DNA from: Lachnospiraceae bacterium | GTDB lineage: Bacteria > Bacillota > Clostridia > Lachnospirales > Lachnospiraceae | Length of the DNA stretch: 64,000 nt | Assembly: GCA_015058015.1 (NCBI GenBank) | Contig: SVDM01000001.1 | Location: 1-64,000, forward strand | Reading direction: 5' to 3' | Shown: positions 16,747 through 24,957 of the stretch, piece by piece | Layout: the number at the start of each line of letters is the position of its first letter | Position numbering within the stretch: the stretch's first letter is position 1 | The notes under the pieces: generated by a model | What the model saw: the letters and a program-made list of their open reading frames with translations, nothing else | What the model was told of the DNA's origin: nothing | Databases searched by the model: none | Translations under genes and position numbers: made by a program

Positions 16747-17823
16747 ATGATCTTTATCAGTTATTCGTCGGATGATTTAGAATGTGCAGAAGAGTTGTGC
16801 AAGTATCTTGAGGAAAGTGGATGTAAGTGCTGGATGGCTCCAAGAAATATAGTTCCAGGACAAACTTATCCTGGGCAGCTTATTTCAGCTATTCGAGAGA
16901 GTGATGGGGTGGTTCTTGTCGCTTCAAATAGTATTAATGAATCAAATCATGTTAGTAGTGAGGTGGCAAGTGCTTTTGACATGAACAAAAAAATATTTCC
17001 GGTTTTGATAGAACCGATGGAGTTCTCAGACGATTATCACTATTATTTGGATAGATTTCAATGGGTTAATTTAAAGAAAGACAAACAGGCAAGTCTTAAT
17101 AGTCTTTCTGACGCATGTTTAATGGAGGAGCGCATTAATCGCGCAAATGAAGAGACAAGATTTGAACTTAATACTAAATCATCAAGCGATGTAAAGATAG
17201 CTAACTATAAAGATTTACTATCTGTTGGATATGACGCATACAGGGTTGCAGAACGTTTAGTGGAAAATGATTTGAAATTATATCCTGATATTCCGGAGGA
17301 AAATGAAGGGACTGCGAACCAGTGGGCAGAATATCTTTCCTCTTATCCCGAGACATTTAGATATTTAATTAATGAGAAAAATGAGATTGTTGGTAATTGG
17401 TCCTTTCTGGCTGTTTCAGAGGAGTATCATGCGAAAAAACTAATGTCTGGAGAATTGGTGGAAGCATCTTTTTCTACAGATGAAACAGAGTTTCTTATGT
17501 TTCCGGGAGATTATGTTGGTTATTTGCTTAATTTTTCAATAAACGAGGGTTATAACAGTGCTAAGAATATCCAGTTACTTTTTAAGGAATTCACATCACA
17601 ATTATTGAAGTATGCAGAGGATGGAATATTCTTTAAAAAGTGGTTTGTTAATGTTTTTCGAAGAGATCATGAAGCGATGTATAAGAAAATGGGCTTTAGT
17701 TTTTTTGTTGATAATATAATGTATGGAAAGTTATTCGCATTAGATTGCTTTCCATTTCCTGAAAAATCACCATTCAAAACTAATTCAGAGTTGGTAAGGC
17801 GATACGATGAGCATACAGTTTAG
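16747..17823 (+). CDS. TIR domain fused to a degenerate acetyltransferase-like domain
   Basis: 358 residues from the ATG after GGAGG (16731-16735). Residues 1-130 are a TIR domain: MIFISYSSDD, CWMAPRNIVPGQTY, SDGVVLVASNS, SSEVASAF with the expected catalytic Glu, IFPVLIE. About residues 160-350 resemble a GNAT-like fold (NEKNEIVGNWSFLAVS, YLLNFSINEGY, YKKMGFSFF) but lack a clear acetyl-CoA loop. The next gene, a canonical GNAT, overlaps it by 17 bases. TIR plus acyltransferase is an unusual partnership. The TIR call is strong and the second domain is tentative. Confidence 0.8.
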   Translation: MIFISYSSDDLECAEELCKYLEESGCKCWMAPRNIVPGQTYPGQLISAIRESDGVVLVASNSINESNHVSSEVASAFDMNKKIFPVLIEPMEFSDDYHYYLDRFQWVNLKKDKQASLNSLSDACLMEERINRANEETRFELNTKSSSDVKIANYKDLLSVGYDAYRVAERLVENDLKLYPDIPEENEGTANQWAEYLSSYPETFRYLINEKNEIVGNWSFLAVSEEYHAKKLMSGELVEASFSTDETEFLMFPGDYVGYLLNFSINEGYNSAKNIQLLFKEFTSQLLKYAEDGIFFKKWFVNVFRRDHEAMYKKMGFSFFVDNIMYGKLFALDCFPFPEKSPFKTNSELVRRYDEHTV

Positions 17824-18415
17824 ACAGCTTGGTGAGAAAGAGCGCTTAGATAGTGTTAATTTAAAAACCATTGCAGAGTTAATATATGAAACAGATTCTT
17901 ATATTTATCCTGCCATGTTTTCATCTTTAGAGAATGCTGTTGCAATTATTCCGGAGATGATTCGTTTGGATGACAAGATGTTTAGATGCAAAAACTTATT
18001 TATCGCTGAGGAAAATGGGAGTATATGCGGAATCATTTTATGGATTAAGGGGTCACTTGATTGGAATGCAGAAATATTTGAACGGTGCGCCCAAATGTGC
18101 AAGACTAGAGTCTCGCAACACTTATTAGAAGTAAAAGAATGCTATCTTTCGTCATACTATACTACTCCTAAGGATACAACATCTATTTTGAATATATGTG
18201 TTAGAAAGACCTATAGAGGACGTGGGATAGGAACGAAGATGTTAGGTGCATTTTTGGAGCAGAATTCCTCCCCATTTGAGCTATTTGTTTTAAAAGAAAA
18301 TGTAATGGCAATAAAATCATATAAGAGTTGTGGATTTGTTATTACTGAACAAATTGATGGGTTTAGCTTGCAAGAATCCAAACCACCTTGTTACAAAATG
18401 GAATTGTTTGGATGA
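17807..18415 (+). CDS. GNAT-family N-acetyltransferase
   Basis: 202 residues. The acetyl-CoA binding motif is clear: ILNICVRKTYRGRGIGTKML, followed by the typical ENVMAIKSYKSCGF. The family transfers an acetyl group to an amine; the substrate is unknown. The start codon lies inside the end of the TIR-GNAT gene (17-base overlap), so translation is coupled. It may modify a product or partner of the neighbouring TIR proteins, or work as a detoxifying modifier. Confidence 0.87.
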   Translation: MSIQFRQLGEKERLDSVNLKTIAELIYETDSYIYPAMFSSLENAVAIIPEMIRLDDKMFRCKNLFIAEENGSICGIILWIKGSLDWNAEIFERCAQMCKTRVSQHLLEVKECYLSSYYTTPKDTTSILNICVRKTYRGRGIGTKMLGAFLEQNSSPFELFVLKENVMAIKSYKSCGFVITEQIDGFSLQESKPPCYKMELFG

Positions 18416-18461
18416 TGGTTCCTATTATAGATTATTCAAATACAAAGGAGAAGCAATAGTT

Positions 18462-19376
18462 ATGGGGTACGTATTTATTAGTTATAGTTCAAAAAATCAA
18501 GAAGAGTCAAATGCGGTAAAGAATTATTTAAGTAATCATGGGGTATACACATGGATGGCGCCAGGAGACATACCTGCAGGTAGTCAATATGCAGAAGTAA
18601 TTAGTCAAGCATTGAAGAATTGTTCATGTATGATACTTCTTTTAACAGATCAATCTCAGAATTCCATATGGGTGAGCAAAGAGGTTGAGAGGGCAATTCA
18701 TTATAACAAAACTATTATTCCTTTACAGCTTGGAGATGTAATTATGAATGATTCATTTGAATTCTTTCTGGCTTCAACACAGGTAATTGCTGTAAAAAGA
18801 ATAGATGAGTCAGAAGCTATGAACAAACTCTTGGCTAGTGTTAAAGTGAGCATGGGGACTGAAAATATGGATGAGAGTAATGTGAGTACAACATCGGATG
18901 AAATAATGAAAGATATTGATTTGTTTGGGGTGTTCATGAAAAAACTCCTTAATGTTACGGGTCATTCAAAGGACGAAATAGATAGGTATACAGCACTTGC
19001 TTATGATGCGGAGGATGAAATTTGTGAAAGTGTTTTAAATAGTTTATCAGTAGATGAATTAAGAGAACTTGATGCTTTTATTAAAGAGGATGTCTCTTAT
19101 GAAGAAATTGATCATTGGTTCGAAATTCATGTTCCCAATATTATGGATATGATAATAAAAGTGATTGGGCCTAAACTATCATCAGACCCTGAGATGGAAC
19201 AGAACGATGCCAGACCATATAGGAATAGTTTCATCAACCTTGGAAAGAATGACACATCAGGTAATGCTACCGCAAAGAGTGCTGCACATAATATGTTTAT
19301 TGGGGTTGGAAGGAATGATATGTGCCCTTGCGGGTCTGGAAAGAAGTACAAGTTTTGTTGTGGCGCGAAAGAATAA
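18462..19376 (+). CDS. TIR-domain protein with C-terminal SEC-C motif
   Basis: 304 residues; start chosen at the ATG behind AAAGGAG. TIR domain at about 1-135: VFISYSSKN, YTWMAPGDIPAGSQY, SCMILLLTDQS, SIWVSKEVERA with the catalytic Glu position, TIIPLQL. The middle (about 145-250) is helical and acidic. The last 25 residues are a SEC-C zinc motif, GRNDMCPCGSGKKYKFCC. SEC-C motifs bind zinc and dock proteins such as SecA or ribosome-linked factors; here it probably serves for targeting. It closes the TIR/GNAT cluster. Confidence 0.87.
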   Translation: MGYVFISYSSKNQEESNAVKNYLSNHGVYTWMAPGDIPAGSQYAEVISQALKNCSCMILLLTDQSQNSIWVSKEVERAIHYNKTIIPLQLGDVIMNDSFEFFLASTQVIAVKRIDESEAMNKLLASVKVSMGTENMDESNVSTTSDEIMKDIDLFGVFMKKLLNVTGHSKDEIDRYTALAYDAEDEICESVLNSLSVDELRELDAFIKEDVSYEEIDHWFEIHVPNIMDMIIKVIGPKLSSDPEMEQNDARPYRNSFINLGKNDTSGNATAKSAAHNMFIGVGRNDMCPCGSGKKYKFCCGAKE

Positions 19377-19416
19377 ATACTAGAATACACATTTTATGTA
19401 TAGCCTTTATGATTTT

Positions 19417-19456
19417 TATACCCCCTAAGAGTAACATCTAGGATGTCAAATATAAT
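19417..19456 (+). promoter_or_regulatory. CCCCC-box promoter, copy 6
   Basis: TATACCCCC ends at 19425 and a perfect TATAAT follows after 25 bases (19451-19456), 53 bases before the ATG at 19504. It drives what appears to be a five-gene operon. Confidence 0.72.
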
Positions 19457-19503
19457 GTAAGTGTAAAACAAACAGCACATTATTATAACATGGAGGATCT
19501 TGT

Positions 19504-21177
19504 ATGAATAATTCATCAAACGGCGCTACAATCTCAAAGCTTTTATCTGAAGAAAACATCAACCAATTACTGGATTCAATCCTGAACAAAGTCAAAGACC
19601 TATACTTTGCTTACAGAAGAGGTCTGTCAACCGAGGAGGAGATGCGCATTAATGTTTCCAACATGATAGTAGGGGACATTCTTGAATATCTCCTTAAGAA
19701 TAAAAGCAAAGCAGATGGTGAACATGCAGCTAATGATGTAGAGCGACTTTTTTATAACAAGTTACTTGAAGAGTTACAGATTGACTCGACGTATGAGGAG
19801 TTGCTATCACGTCCTGCCACGATGGATGCTCAACAGAGAAATGGCGAAATAAATAGAGTAGTTCTCGACACAATCCTTAATAAAATCATGGTAATTGTTG
19901 AGGCAGAGGATAAGCAGGCTATAAAAGCAAGACAGAATGTTGTTCTCTTTGACAAGCCAAGGGAGGATAAAAAATCCTCATTTATCGAATCATGTGAGGA
20001 TGCATACTGCTATATTCAGTGCATTAGGAAAAACCATGGATGGGTTTGCGGAGAAGAGAAACTCATATTAAGCGACGATGATTTGTCTGTGGAAGATGAA
20101 GACTGCCTTTCGTACATATTTGTGAATGGAAAAAAAGATGAGGCAATAATCTTACGCAGATGGATAAATGAGCGAAGTCAGTCGTTTAATTATATTACCA
20201 ACCTCAGTGAAGTTCGTGAAATGGCGCCCAAAAGTTTCAAGAAGTACCTGGGGAACGGTTTGGATTACTTTTATCAAGCAAATGTTGTTATTTCCAAGGT
20301 GCCCGAAAAATCAGATGATAATAAGGAAACTGATGGAGTAATTAGGGATTTTTATAATATACCCCATAAGGAAAATTCTTTTCAGAATTATGAAAGTAAG
20401 AATAACATTGTAGCGTTAAAGGATTATGAAACAAAAACGCATGCAGAGTATAAGGAATTGTGCGCAGAAGCATATGCATGGATTCGTTATCTTCAGAGAA
20501 CCAATGGATGGTATAGCGACGATCCCATGGATTTATCTTTAAGAGATGGTTCGGCATTTGATAATGGAGGAACTGCCAGATCCGCGTTATTTGTGGATGA
20601 GACATTAGGGAAGGCTATATACCGAATTGAATTTGCCAATAAAGGTTTTAAGTTATGTAATGTAACTAATTTGGAAGCATTTATGAAATATGCACCGACA
20701 AGTTACAGAATGCTGACTGACAAGGGATTAGCCCTTTATCGTATAGAAGGCGCCGGATTTAAGGCTCGTTACATACAGCAACAAAAGATCAAAGACGAAG
20801 AGCCGGATACTGACCAGGATTTACCGATAAGCGTTGTTGTATCAAAACAAAAGTGCGAGGAAGCCTTTGCGTGGATAATACATTTGTTGAAAGATTATAA
20901 TTTATTCTGCGATACTATTCAATACCCTATTATTAAGAATGATTGCCTTGATGATATAGATGGTCAAAAGATTACGTCCCTATTTGAAGATCCTGATAAC
21001 GGACGGGCAATGGTACGAGTTGATTATCCTGAAGACATTTATTTTAGAATAGACAAGATTACAAATCTCGAGGAAGTCAAAGAACGGATGCCGAATAGCT
21101 ACGACAAGATGATACAAAACGGCTTAAAGTTATATCAAAGAGATGGCAAAGGGTTTAAGGCTTTCTATCCAAGATAG
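19504..21177 (+). CDS. Protein with three copies of the new ~105-residue domain
   Basis: 557 residues after ATGGAGGA. The N-terminal ~150 residues are helical and unrelated to the repeats. Three domain copies follow at about 160-265, 315-425 and 448-557. Common features: C(E/A)(D/E)A(Y/F)(A/C)(W/Y)I, a central F....G.A..R, an ITNL or VTNLE segment, (M/A)P.S(Y/F)...L..GL..(Y/F). The last two copies keep the GFKA(R/F)Y ending that is also in the single-domain protein at 12065. No catalytic motif is evident; repeated binding modules are more likely than an enzyme. First gene of the operon encoding the FtsZ-like and PolC-like proteins. Confidence 0.78.
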   Translation: MNNSSNGATISKLLSEENINQLLDSILNKVKDLYFAYRRGLSTEEEMRINVSNMIVGDILEYLLKNKSKADGEHAANDVERLFYNKLLEELQIDSTYEELLSRPATMDAQQRNGEINRVVLDTILNKIMVIVEAEDKQAIKARQNVVLFDKPREDKKSSFIESCEDAYCYIQCIRKNHGWVCGEEKLILSDDDLSVEDEDCLSYIFVNGKKDEAIILRRWINERSQSFNYITNLSEVREMAPKSFKKYLGNGLDYFYQANVVISKVPEKSDDNKETDGVIRDFYNIPHKENSFQNYESKNNIVALKDYETKTHAEYKELCAEAYAWIRYLQRTNGWYSDDPMDLSLRDGSAFDNGGTARSALFVDETLGKAIYRIEFANKGFKLCNVTNLEAFMKYAPTSYRMLTDKGLALYRIEGAGFKARYIQQQKIKDEEPDTDQDLPISVVVSKQKCEEAFAWIIHLLKDYNLFCDTIQYPIIKNDCLDDIDGQKITSLFEDPDNGRAMVRVDYPEDIYFRIDKITNLEEVKERMPNSYDKMIQNGLKLYQRDGKGFKAFYPR

Positions 21178-21214
21178 AAGCACATAATTAACACAGGAAA
21201 TCGGAGGTGCTGAT

Positions 21215-22003
21215 ATGCTTAACGATAGTGCAAATCTTGCGTTTACAGCAGAGAACACATCTTACATTGGTATTGGTGGATGCGGCTGCAATATAGTAGA
21301 TGGATTATTGACGAAAATGCCTGCAGAGGGTCAAAGCAACAACTATTATATCCTTGATGATTCTGAGATAATGGAATCTTGCGACCATGATGATAGAGCA
21401 AGCAAAACAGACAGAAATACGCTTCTTACGGCAGAAGATATCTGTAATTGGATACAAGAGAATATTCAAACAAAGACAGTTGTCTTACTGTGTGGATTGG
21501 GAAGAATAAAGACCGGCTGGTATGTCTACAACTTTGCAGAACAGGCAAAGAAGCTAGGCAAAATGGTAGCGGTTGTATGTGTTATGCCATTTAAATTCGA
21601 ATCTATAAAATGGCAAGAAAATGCAAGATATACATGGGCGGTTCTGCAAAGCGATATTGATGTCGACTTGGCAATGTCTTTTAATAATGACTTGCTTCAT
21701 GAGATGAAATGGAAAGGCAAAGCGTCAGAAAGCTTGAGCTATGCACCTGTAGTTATTGGTGGTGCTTTTTCATCGGTTCATAATAGGGCTGAAGAAGGAA
21801 AACTGTCATTTCCGGAAAGATATATTATAGGGTTGGAACGGCCTGAGGGTTATAAAGAATCTGATGAATATCGGATTGAGGATCCAAATCATCCGGAGGT
21901 AGATTTTAAACTGTACAAAGTTGGAACAGCAAAGCAATCTGGCAGCAGGACTTTAGATTATCTGAGAGTAGATAATGTAAGAAATCTTGATGATGCAATC
22001 TAG
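21215..22003 (+). CDS. Divergent FtsZ/tubulin-like protein
   Basis: 262 residues after GGAGG. It retains the start of an FtsZ fold: SYIGIGGCGCNIVD (residues 16-29) matches the first nucleotide-binding loop, and VCVMPFKFESIKWQENA (121-137) matches the strand and helix after the tubulin signature in FtsZ. The signature itself, GGGTGTG in FtsZ, is here GLGRIKTG (94-101), so GTP binding or hydrolysis is probably altered. The protein is shorter than FtsZ and ends without an FtsZ-type C-terminal tail. A polymer-forming or switch role is possible. It lies directly before the PolC-like gene. Confidence 0.8.
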   Translation: MLNDSANLAFTAENTSYIGIGGCGCNIVDGLLTKMPAEGQSNNYYILDDSEIMESCDHDDRASKTDRNTLLTAEDICNWIQENIQTKTVVLLCGLGRIKTGWYVYNFAEQAKKLGKMVAVVCVMPFKFESIKWQENARYTWAVLQSDIDVDLAMSFNNDLLHEMKWKGKASESLSYAPVVIGGAFSSVHNRAEEGKLSFPERYIIGLERPEGYKESDEYRIEDPNHPEVDFKLYKVGTAKQSGSRTLDYLRVDNVRNLDDAI

Positions 22004-22029
22004 TATTATGAATGTTTAGAGGACACAGA

Positions 22030-23226
22030 ATGAGTAGCAAGAATTCATATCAACTACATATTAGTGGAGCAGATGAAACTATAAAAGCTTTGTGCGATAT
22101 GGCAATAAAGGAGCGGTATGGCGATAGTCTCCCGAAAAACCTTAGTGAGAGACTAGAGAGAGAACTATCTGCCATATCCATCAACAATTATTCTACACAC
22201 TATCTTTTGGCCCATGACATGGTCAAGACTTCCCTTGAAAAAGGATACAGAGTTAGTGCAAGAAGCGGACTGGGTTCTTTGTTTACTTCATATTTGTTGG
22301 GATTAACGGAGATATGTCCGGACGCTTCTGTCGGTGGAATAGATATGATGCCGGAAGTCTTTATGGGAAGCGATCTGTCTCGCGAGCCTGAGATCGTACT
22401 TAATTTTGCTCCCGAGGTTTTGCCGGATGTTATTGCTATGTTGAAAGAGCGTTTTGGTGAGAAAAATGTAATCGGTGCCGGGATTACAGTTGTGGATAGC
22501 AGTGGAAATGTAAAAATAGGCGTTCATTCCAGCGGGATATTTATAGTTCCTGAGGACGTGGATATACAAACCATAACCGATTTGCGTGAGGACGAACGTG
22601 ACGACGGTATTCGTCTTATGGTTACGGAGCGTCATTACAAAGACGTTGAGAAGTACATGTTTAAGTATAATCTCTGCTCCAAGCCGGAATTGGGTAATCT
22701 TCATGATTTAGAAGCGCGAACAGGAATTTCTATAGATTCTATACCTATGGATGATACTACTGTTGCAAATGTGGTTGAGAGGGTGGGAGACTGTTTCTAC
22801 GAGAAAGACTATTTCGCAAGTGTAGCGTTTGATGTTGTGAAACCCCATTCCTTTGTAGATATTGTCAAGTTGCTTGGTTTGACACATATGTCTTTATTAA
22901 CAGAGAATGATGACGGAAAAAGAATGCGTTATATCAAAAGTGCGAATAAATATGGCATAACTTGCCGTGATGACATCATGGACTGTCTGATTCAGGCGGG
23001 ATTTGATATTGATACTTCATATAAGATTATGTTACATTTCATTCGTGGAAAAGGGATGACGGAAGAAATACAACAGATTTTGTTTAACCAAGGAATTTCA
23101 AGGAATCTTGTTGAATTACTTGGGCAAATCGGGTATGTGTTTCATCGATCTCAGGTGGCATCGTATGCACTTTTGGATTGGCGTATGATGTATTACTATT
23201 ATTTAGAGACAAATAAACGGGGGTAG
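22030..23226 (+). CDS. PolC-like DNA polymerase palm/fingers homologue without catalytic aspartates
   Basis: 398 residues; start at the ATG behind AGAGGA (an in-frame ATG at 22012 has no ribosome site). It matches the C-terminal polymerase part of Gram-positive PolC in order: LAHDMVKTSLEKGYRVSARS (PolC has LVKKSLDDGYLVGSRG), PEVFMGSDLSREPEIVLNF (PolC: PDIDLNFSG), HSSGIFIVPEDVDI (HPGGI.VVP), TGISIDSIPMDD, CRDDIMDCLI, and VASYALLDWRMMYYYYL (AAAYVLMALRIAYFK). The two palm aspartates are replaced (EIV, residues 121-123) and the third, in the KLDILG-type motif, is Asn214. PHP, exonuclease and OB parts are absent. It should be inactive as a polymerase and may keep a binding role. Confidence 0.85.
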   Translation: MSSKNSYQLHISGADETIKALCDMAIKERYGDSLPKNLSERLERELSAISINNYSTHYLLAHDMVKTSLEKGYRVSARSGLGSLFTSYLLGLTEICPDASVGGIDMMPEVFMGSDLSREPEIVLNFAPEVLPDVIAMLKERFGEKNVIGAGITVVDSSGNVKIGVHSSGIFIVPEDVDIQTITDLREDERDDGIRLMVTERHYKDVEKYMFKYNLCSKPELGNLHDLEARTGISIDSIPMDDTTVANVVERVGDCFYEKDYFASVAFDVVKPHSFVDIVKLLGLTHMSLLTENDDGKRMRYIKSANKYGITCRDDIMDCLIQAGFDIDTSYKIMLHFIRGKGMTEEIQQILFNQGISRNLVELLGQIGYVFHRSQVASYALLDWRMMYYYYLETNKRG

Positions 23227-23232
23227 ATTAAT

Positions 23233-23973
23233 ATGAAAAGAAGATATTTTAATTATTTTATTCGTACCATGGCAATGCTTCCAGTTGTTGCTTGTGGATT
23301 AATGGCTGGATGTTCAGGAACAGGTAGTAGCAAGGCGGGTTCTACAGTTGCCTCGTCAGACGAGCAAAAAGAGGAAGAACTGACAGCAAAGTGGGGCCCG
23401 GAGCGTAGTACATTTACTATGGAGAATCCGGCGGATTATCCAATATTTAACGCAATTACAAATAACCCGACTATAGGTGATGAAAGAACATTTGTCAGAA
23501 TTGGAAAGATTACGAAAGAAAAGACAGATTTAAGTACAGAAGACATTTTTATTGAATCTGGAAGCCAGTATCTGGTTCAGGTATATATACATAACAATGC
23601 ATCTTCAACATATAATGATTCTGCGCATAATCACGTTGGTGTTGCTGTTGGCACACGGTTATCTGTTGAAATGCCTGATGAGATTTCATCAGATAAAGAT
23701 GGACAAATTATAGCGAAAATCTCGGCTGAAAATACGAAACCGGCAGAAGTATGGTCGTCAGTACGGTTATACTCTAAAGATAAAGCAATTAAACTGAAAT
23801 ATGTTGCCGGATCAGCAAAGATCTATAATGATTGGGAGACGAACGGGAATATTATTCCATCAAGTTTTCTTTCAAAAGAAGGTACTTTTGTTGGATTAAA
23901 TAAACTGGATGGATTAATGCCGGGATGTGAAGAATATCATTGCATTGTTACTTTTGTAATTGACGCTGAGTAA
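23233..23973 (+). CDS. Lipoprotein with DUF11-like beta domain
   Basis: 246 residues, starting 7 bases after the PolC-like gene. Signal peptide with lipobox ending GLMAGC, a Ser/Thr/Gly linker, then about 190 residues of beta-rich sequence. Patterns such as QVYIHNN, LSVEMPDEI, KLKYVAGSAKIYND and GTFVGLNKLDGLMPG resemble the ectodomain of the TIR membrane protein at 12605 (ILPDNLEYMDGSTVLYN and following). Expected on the outer membrane face. Its position in the FtsZ-like/PolC-like operon suggests the system has an envelope component. Confidence 0.75.
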   Translation: MKRRYFNYFIRTMAMLPVVACGLMAGCSGTGSSKAGSTVASSDEQKEEELTAKWGPERSTFTMENPADYPIFNAITNNPTIGDERTFVRIGKITKEKTDLSTEDIFIESGSQYLVQVYIHNNASSTYNDSAHNHVGVAVGTRLSVEMPDEISSDKDGQIIAKISAENTKPAEVWSSVRLYSKDKAIKLKYVAGSAKIYNDWETNGNIIPSSFLSKEGTFVGLNKLDGLMPGCEEYHCIVTFVIDAE

Positions 23974-23996
23974 GCCTAAGTTGGAGAATGAATAGA

Positions 23997-24389
23997 ATGA
24001 ATACTTATGAACAGTACTTGAAACACCCGGCAGGAAATGTTCTCACAATTGAAGATGCAATGCGAATATATTCCGAGATGGTGGAATCTATCGAGAAATG
24101 CACCATGGAAGATAAGAAAGAGTTTTGGAAAGATTTTCTTAAGAAAGCAGCCGAATATACGCATGTCCGAAACATGTGGGAGCAAATGAATCGCGCTGAA
24201 AAGATTGATGCTGATCAAGGAAGAACATTAAAACATGACAGTTTCATTACATCGTTGAATGTTCTTTCACGAATAGCGACAAATGAAGGTGTTGATTGTT
24301 CGTGGAGAGATGAATTGGGCGAAGAGCGAAAGTGCCTGGGGGATTTTGCATGTTTTGTGACGTATATTACAGGCATATGTAACCGATAA
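23997..24389 (+). CDS. Small DUF3232-like protein
   Basis: 130 residues. The second ATG is preferred because GGAG lies about 10 bases before it, whereas the first ATG is too close. The C-terminal half has the pattern NMWEQMNRAEKIDADQGRTLKHD, FITSLNVLSRI, WRDELGEERKCLGDFACF, which I associate with the DUF3232 family of unknown function; that name is from memory and not certain. No membrane segment. It is the last gene of the FtsZ-like operon, 23 bases after the lipoprotein gene. Confidence 0.6.
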   Translation: MNTYEQYLKHPAGNVLTIEDAMRIYSEMVESIEKCTMEDKKEFWKDFLKKAAEYTHVRNMWEQMNRAEKIDADQGRTLKHDSFITSLNVLSRIATNEGVDCSWRDELGEERKCLGDFACFVTYITGICNR

Positions 24390-24457
24390 AGTATTTATAA
24401 ATGAATTCGGGTTTTGCCACAACTTTCTGACAAAACAAGCGTTAGGAAAATATTGTC

Positions 24458-24486
24458 TTAACAAAAACGTACATAGATGGTATAAT
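24458..24486 (+). promoter_or_regulatory. Promoter of the desulfoferrodoxin gene
   Basis: TTAACA (24458-24463), 17 bases, perfect TATAAT (24481-24486), 37 bases before the ATG. Confidence 0.6.
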
Positions 24487-24522
24487 ACTCCATGTAGACT
24501 ATTTGACAAGGGGGGATTATTA

Positions 24523-24897
24523 ATGCAACAAAAGTTTATGAAATGTGAAATCTGTGGCAATATCATCGGTATGGTGAATGATTCGGGGGTTAAGCCAAAA
24601 TGTTGTGGCCAGACCATGACAGTATTAGAGCCGAATACAACGGATGCATCTGCTGAAAAGCATGTACCTGAATACAAGATTGAAGGGGATAACCTCATCG
24701 TACGTATAGGAAGTGCAGATCATCCTATGACAGAGGAGCATTACATCCAGTGGGTATCAGTACAGACCAGCGAAGGCAACCAGCGAAAGGGCCTCAAGCC
24801 CGGCGCAGAGCCAACGGTTACATTCAAGCTTAACGGAAGCGAGAAGGTAGAAGCAGTTTACGCATACTGTAACTTGCATGGATTGTGGAAGAAGTAA
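24523..24897 (+). CDS. dfx: Desulfoferrodoxin (superoxide reductase)
   Basis: 124 residues, the normal size for a two-domain desulfoferrodoxin. The N-terminal desulforedoxin domain has CEICG and KPKCCG, the four cysteines of the first iron centre. The C-terminal superoxide reductase domain has EKHVPEY, DHPMTEEHYIQWV and AYCNLHGLWK, which supply the His4Cys ligands of the catalytic iron. It reduces superoxide to peroxide in the cytoplasm of anaerobes. It has its own promoter and terminator, and the next gene encodes a likely electron donor (flavoredoxin-rubredoxin). Confidence 0.95.
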   Translation: MQQKFMKCEICGNIIGMVNDSGVKPKCCGQTMTVLEPNTTDASAEKHVPEYKIEGDNLIVRIGSADHPMTEEHYIQWVSVQTSEGNQRKGLKPGAEPTVTFKLNGSEKVEAVYAYCNLHGLWKK

Positions 24898-24913
24898 ATA
24901 GCAAGCATATTAA

Positions 24914-24941
24914 ACGGTCAGTCCTTAGGCTGGCCGTTTTC
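24914..24941 (+). terminator. Intrinsic terminator after desulfoferrodoxin
   Basis: ACGGTCAGTC and GGCTGGCCGT pair (with two wobbles) around CTTA and are followed by TTTTC. It lies just before the ribosome site of the following redox gene, so some read-through would supply that gene. Confidence 0.7.
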
Positions 24942-24957
24942 TACTAGGGGGTATAAA

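Noticed and set aside
20358-20366. TATACCCCA inside the triple-domain gene
   Set aside because: Only four C, no -10 after about 25 bases, and it is coding sequence.
22012-22029. Earlier ATG for the PolC-like gene
   Set aside because: No ribosome site precedes it, while AGAGGA lies six bases before the ATG at 22030.
24946-24957. GGGGGTATA before the flavoredoxin-rubredoxin gene, which reads TATACCCCC on the minus strand
   Set aside because: No TATAAT-like hexamer lies about 25 bases further on that strand; it is the ribosome site of the gene.
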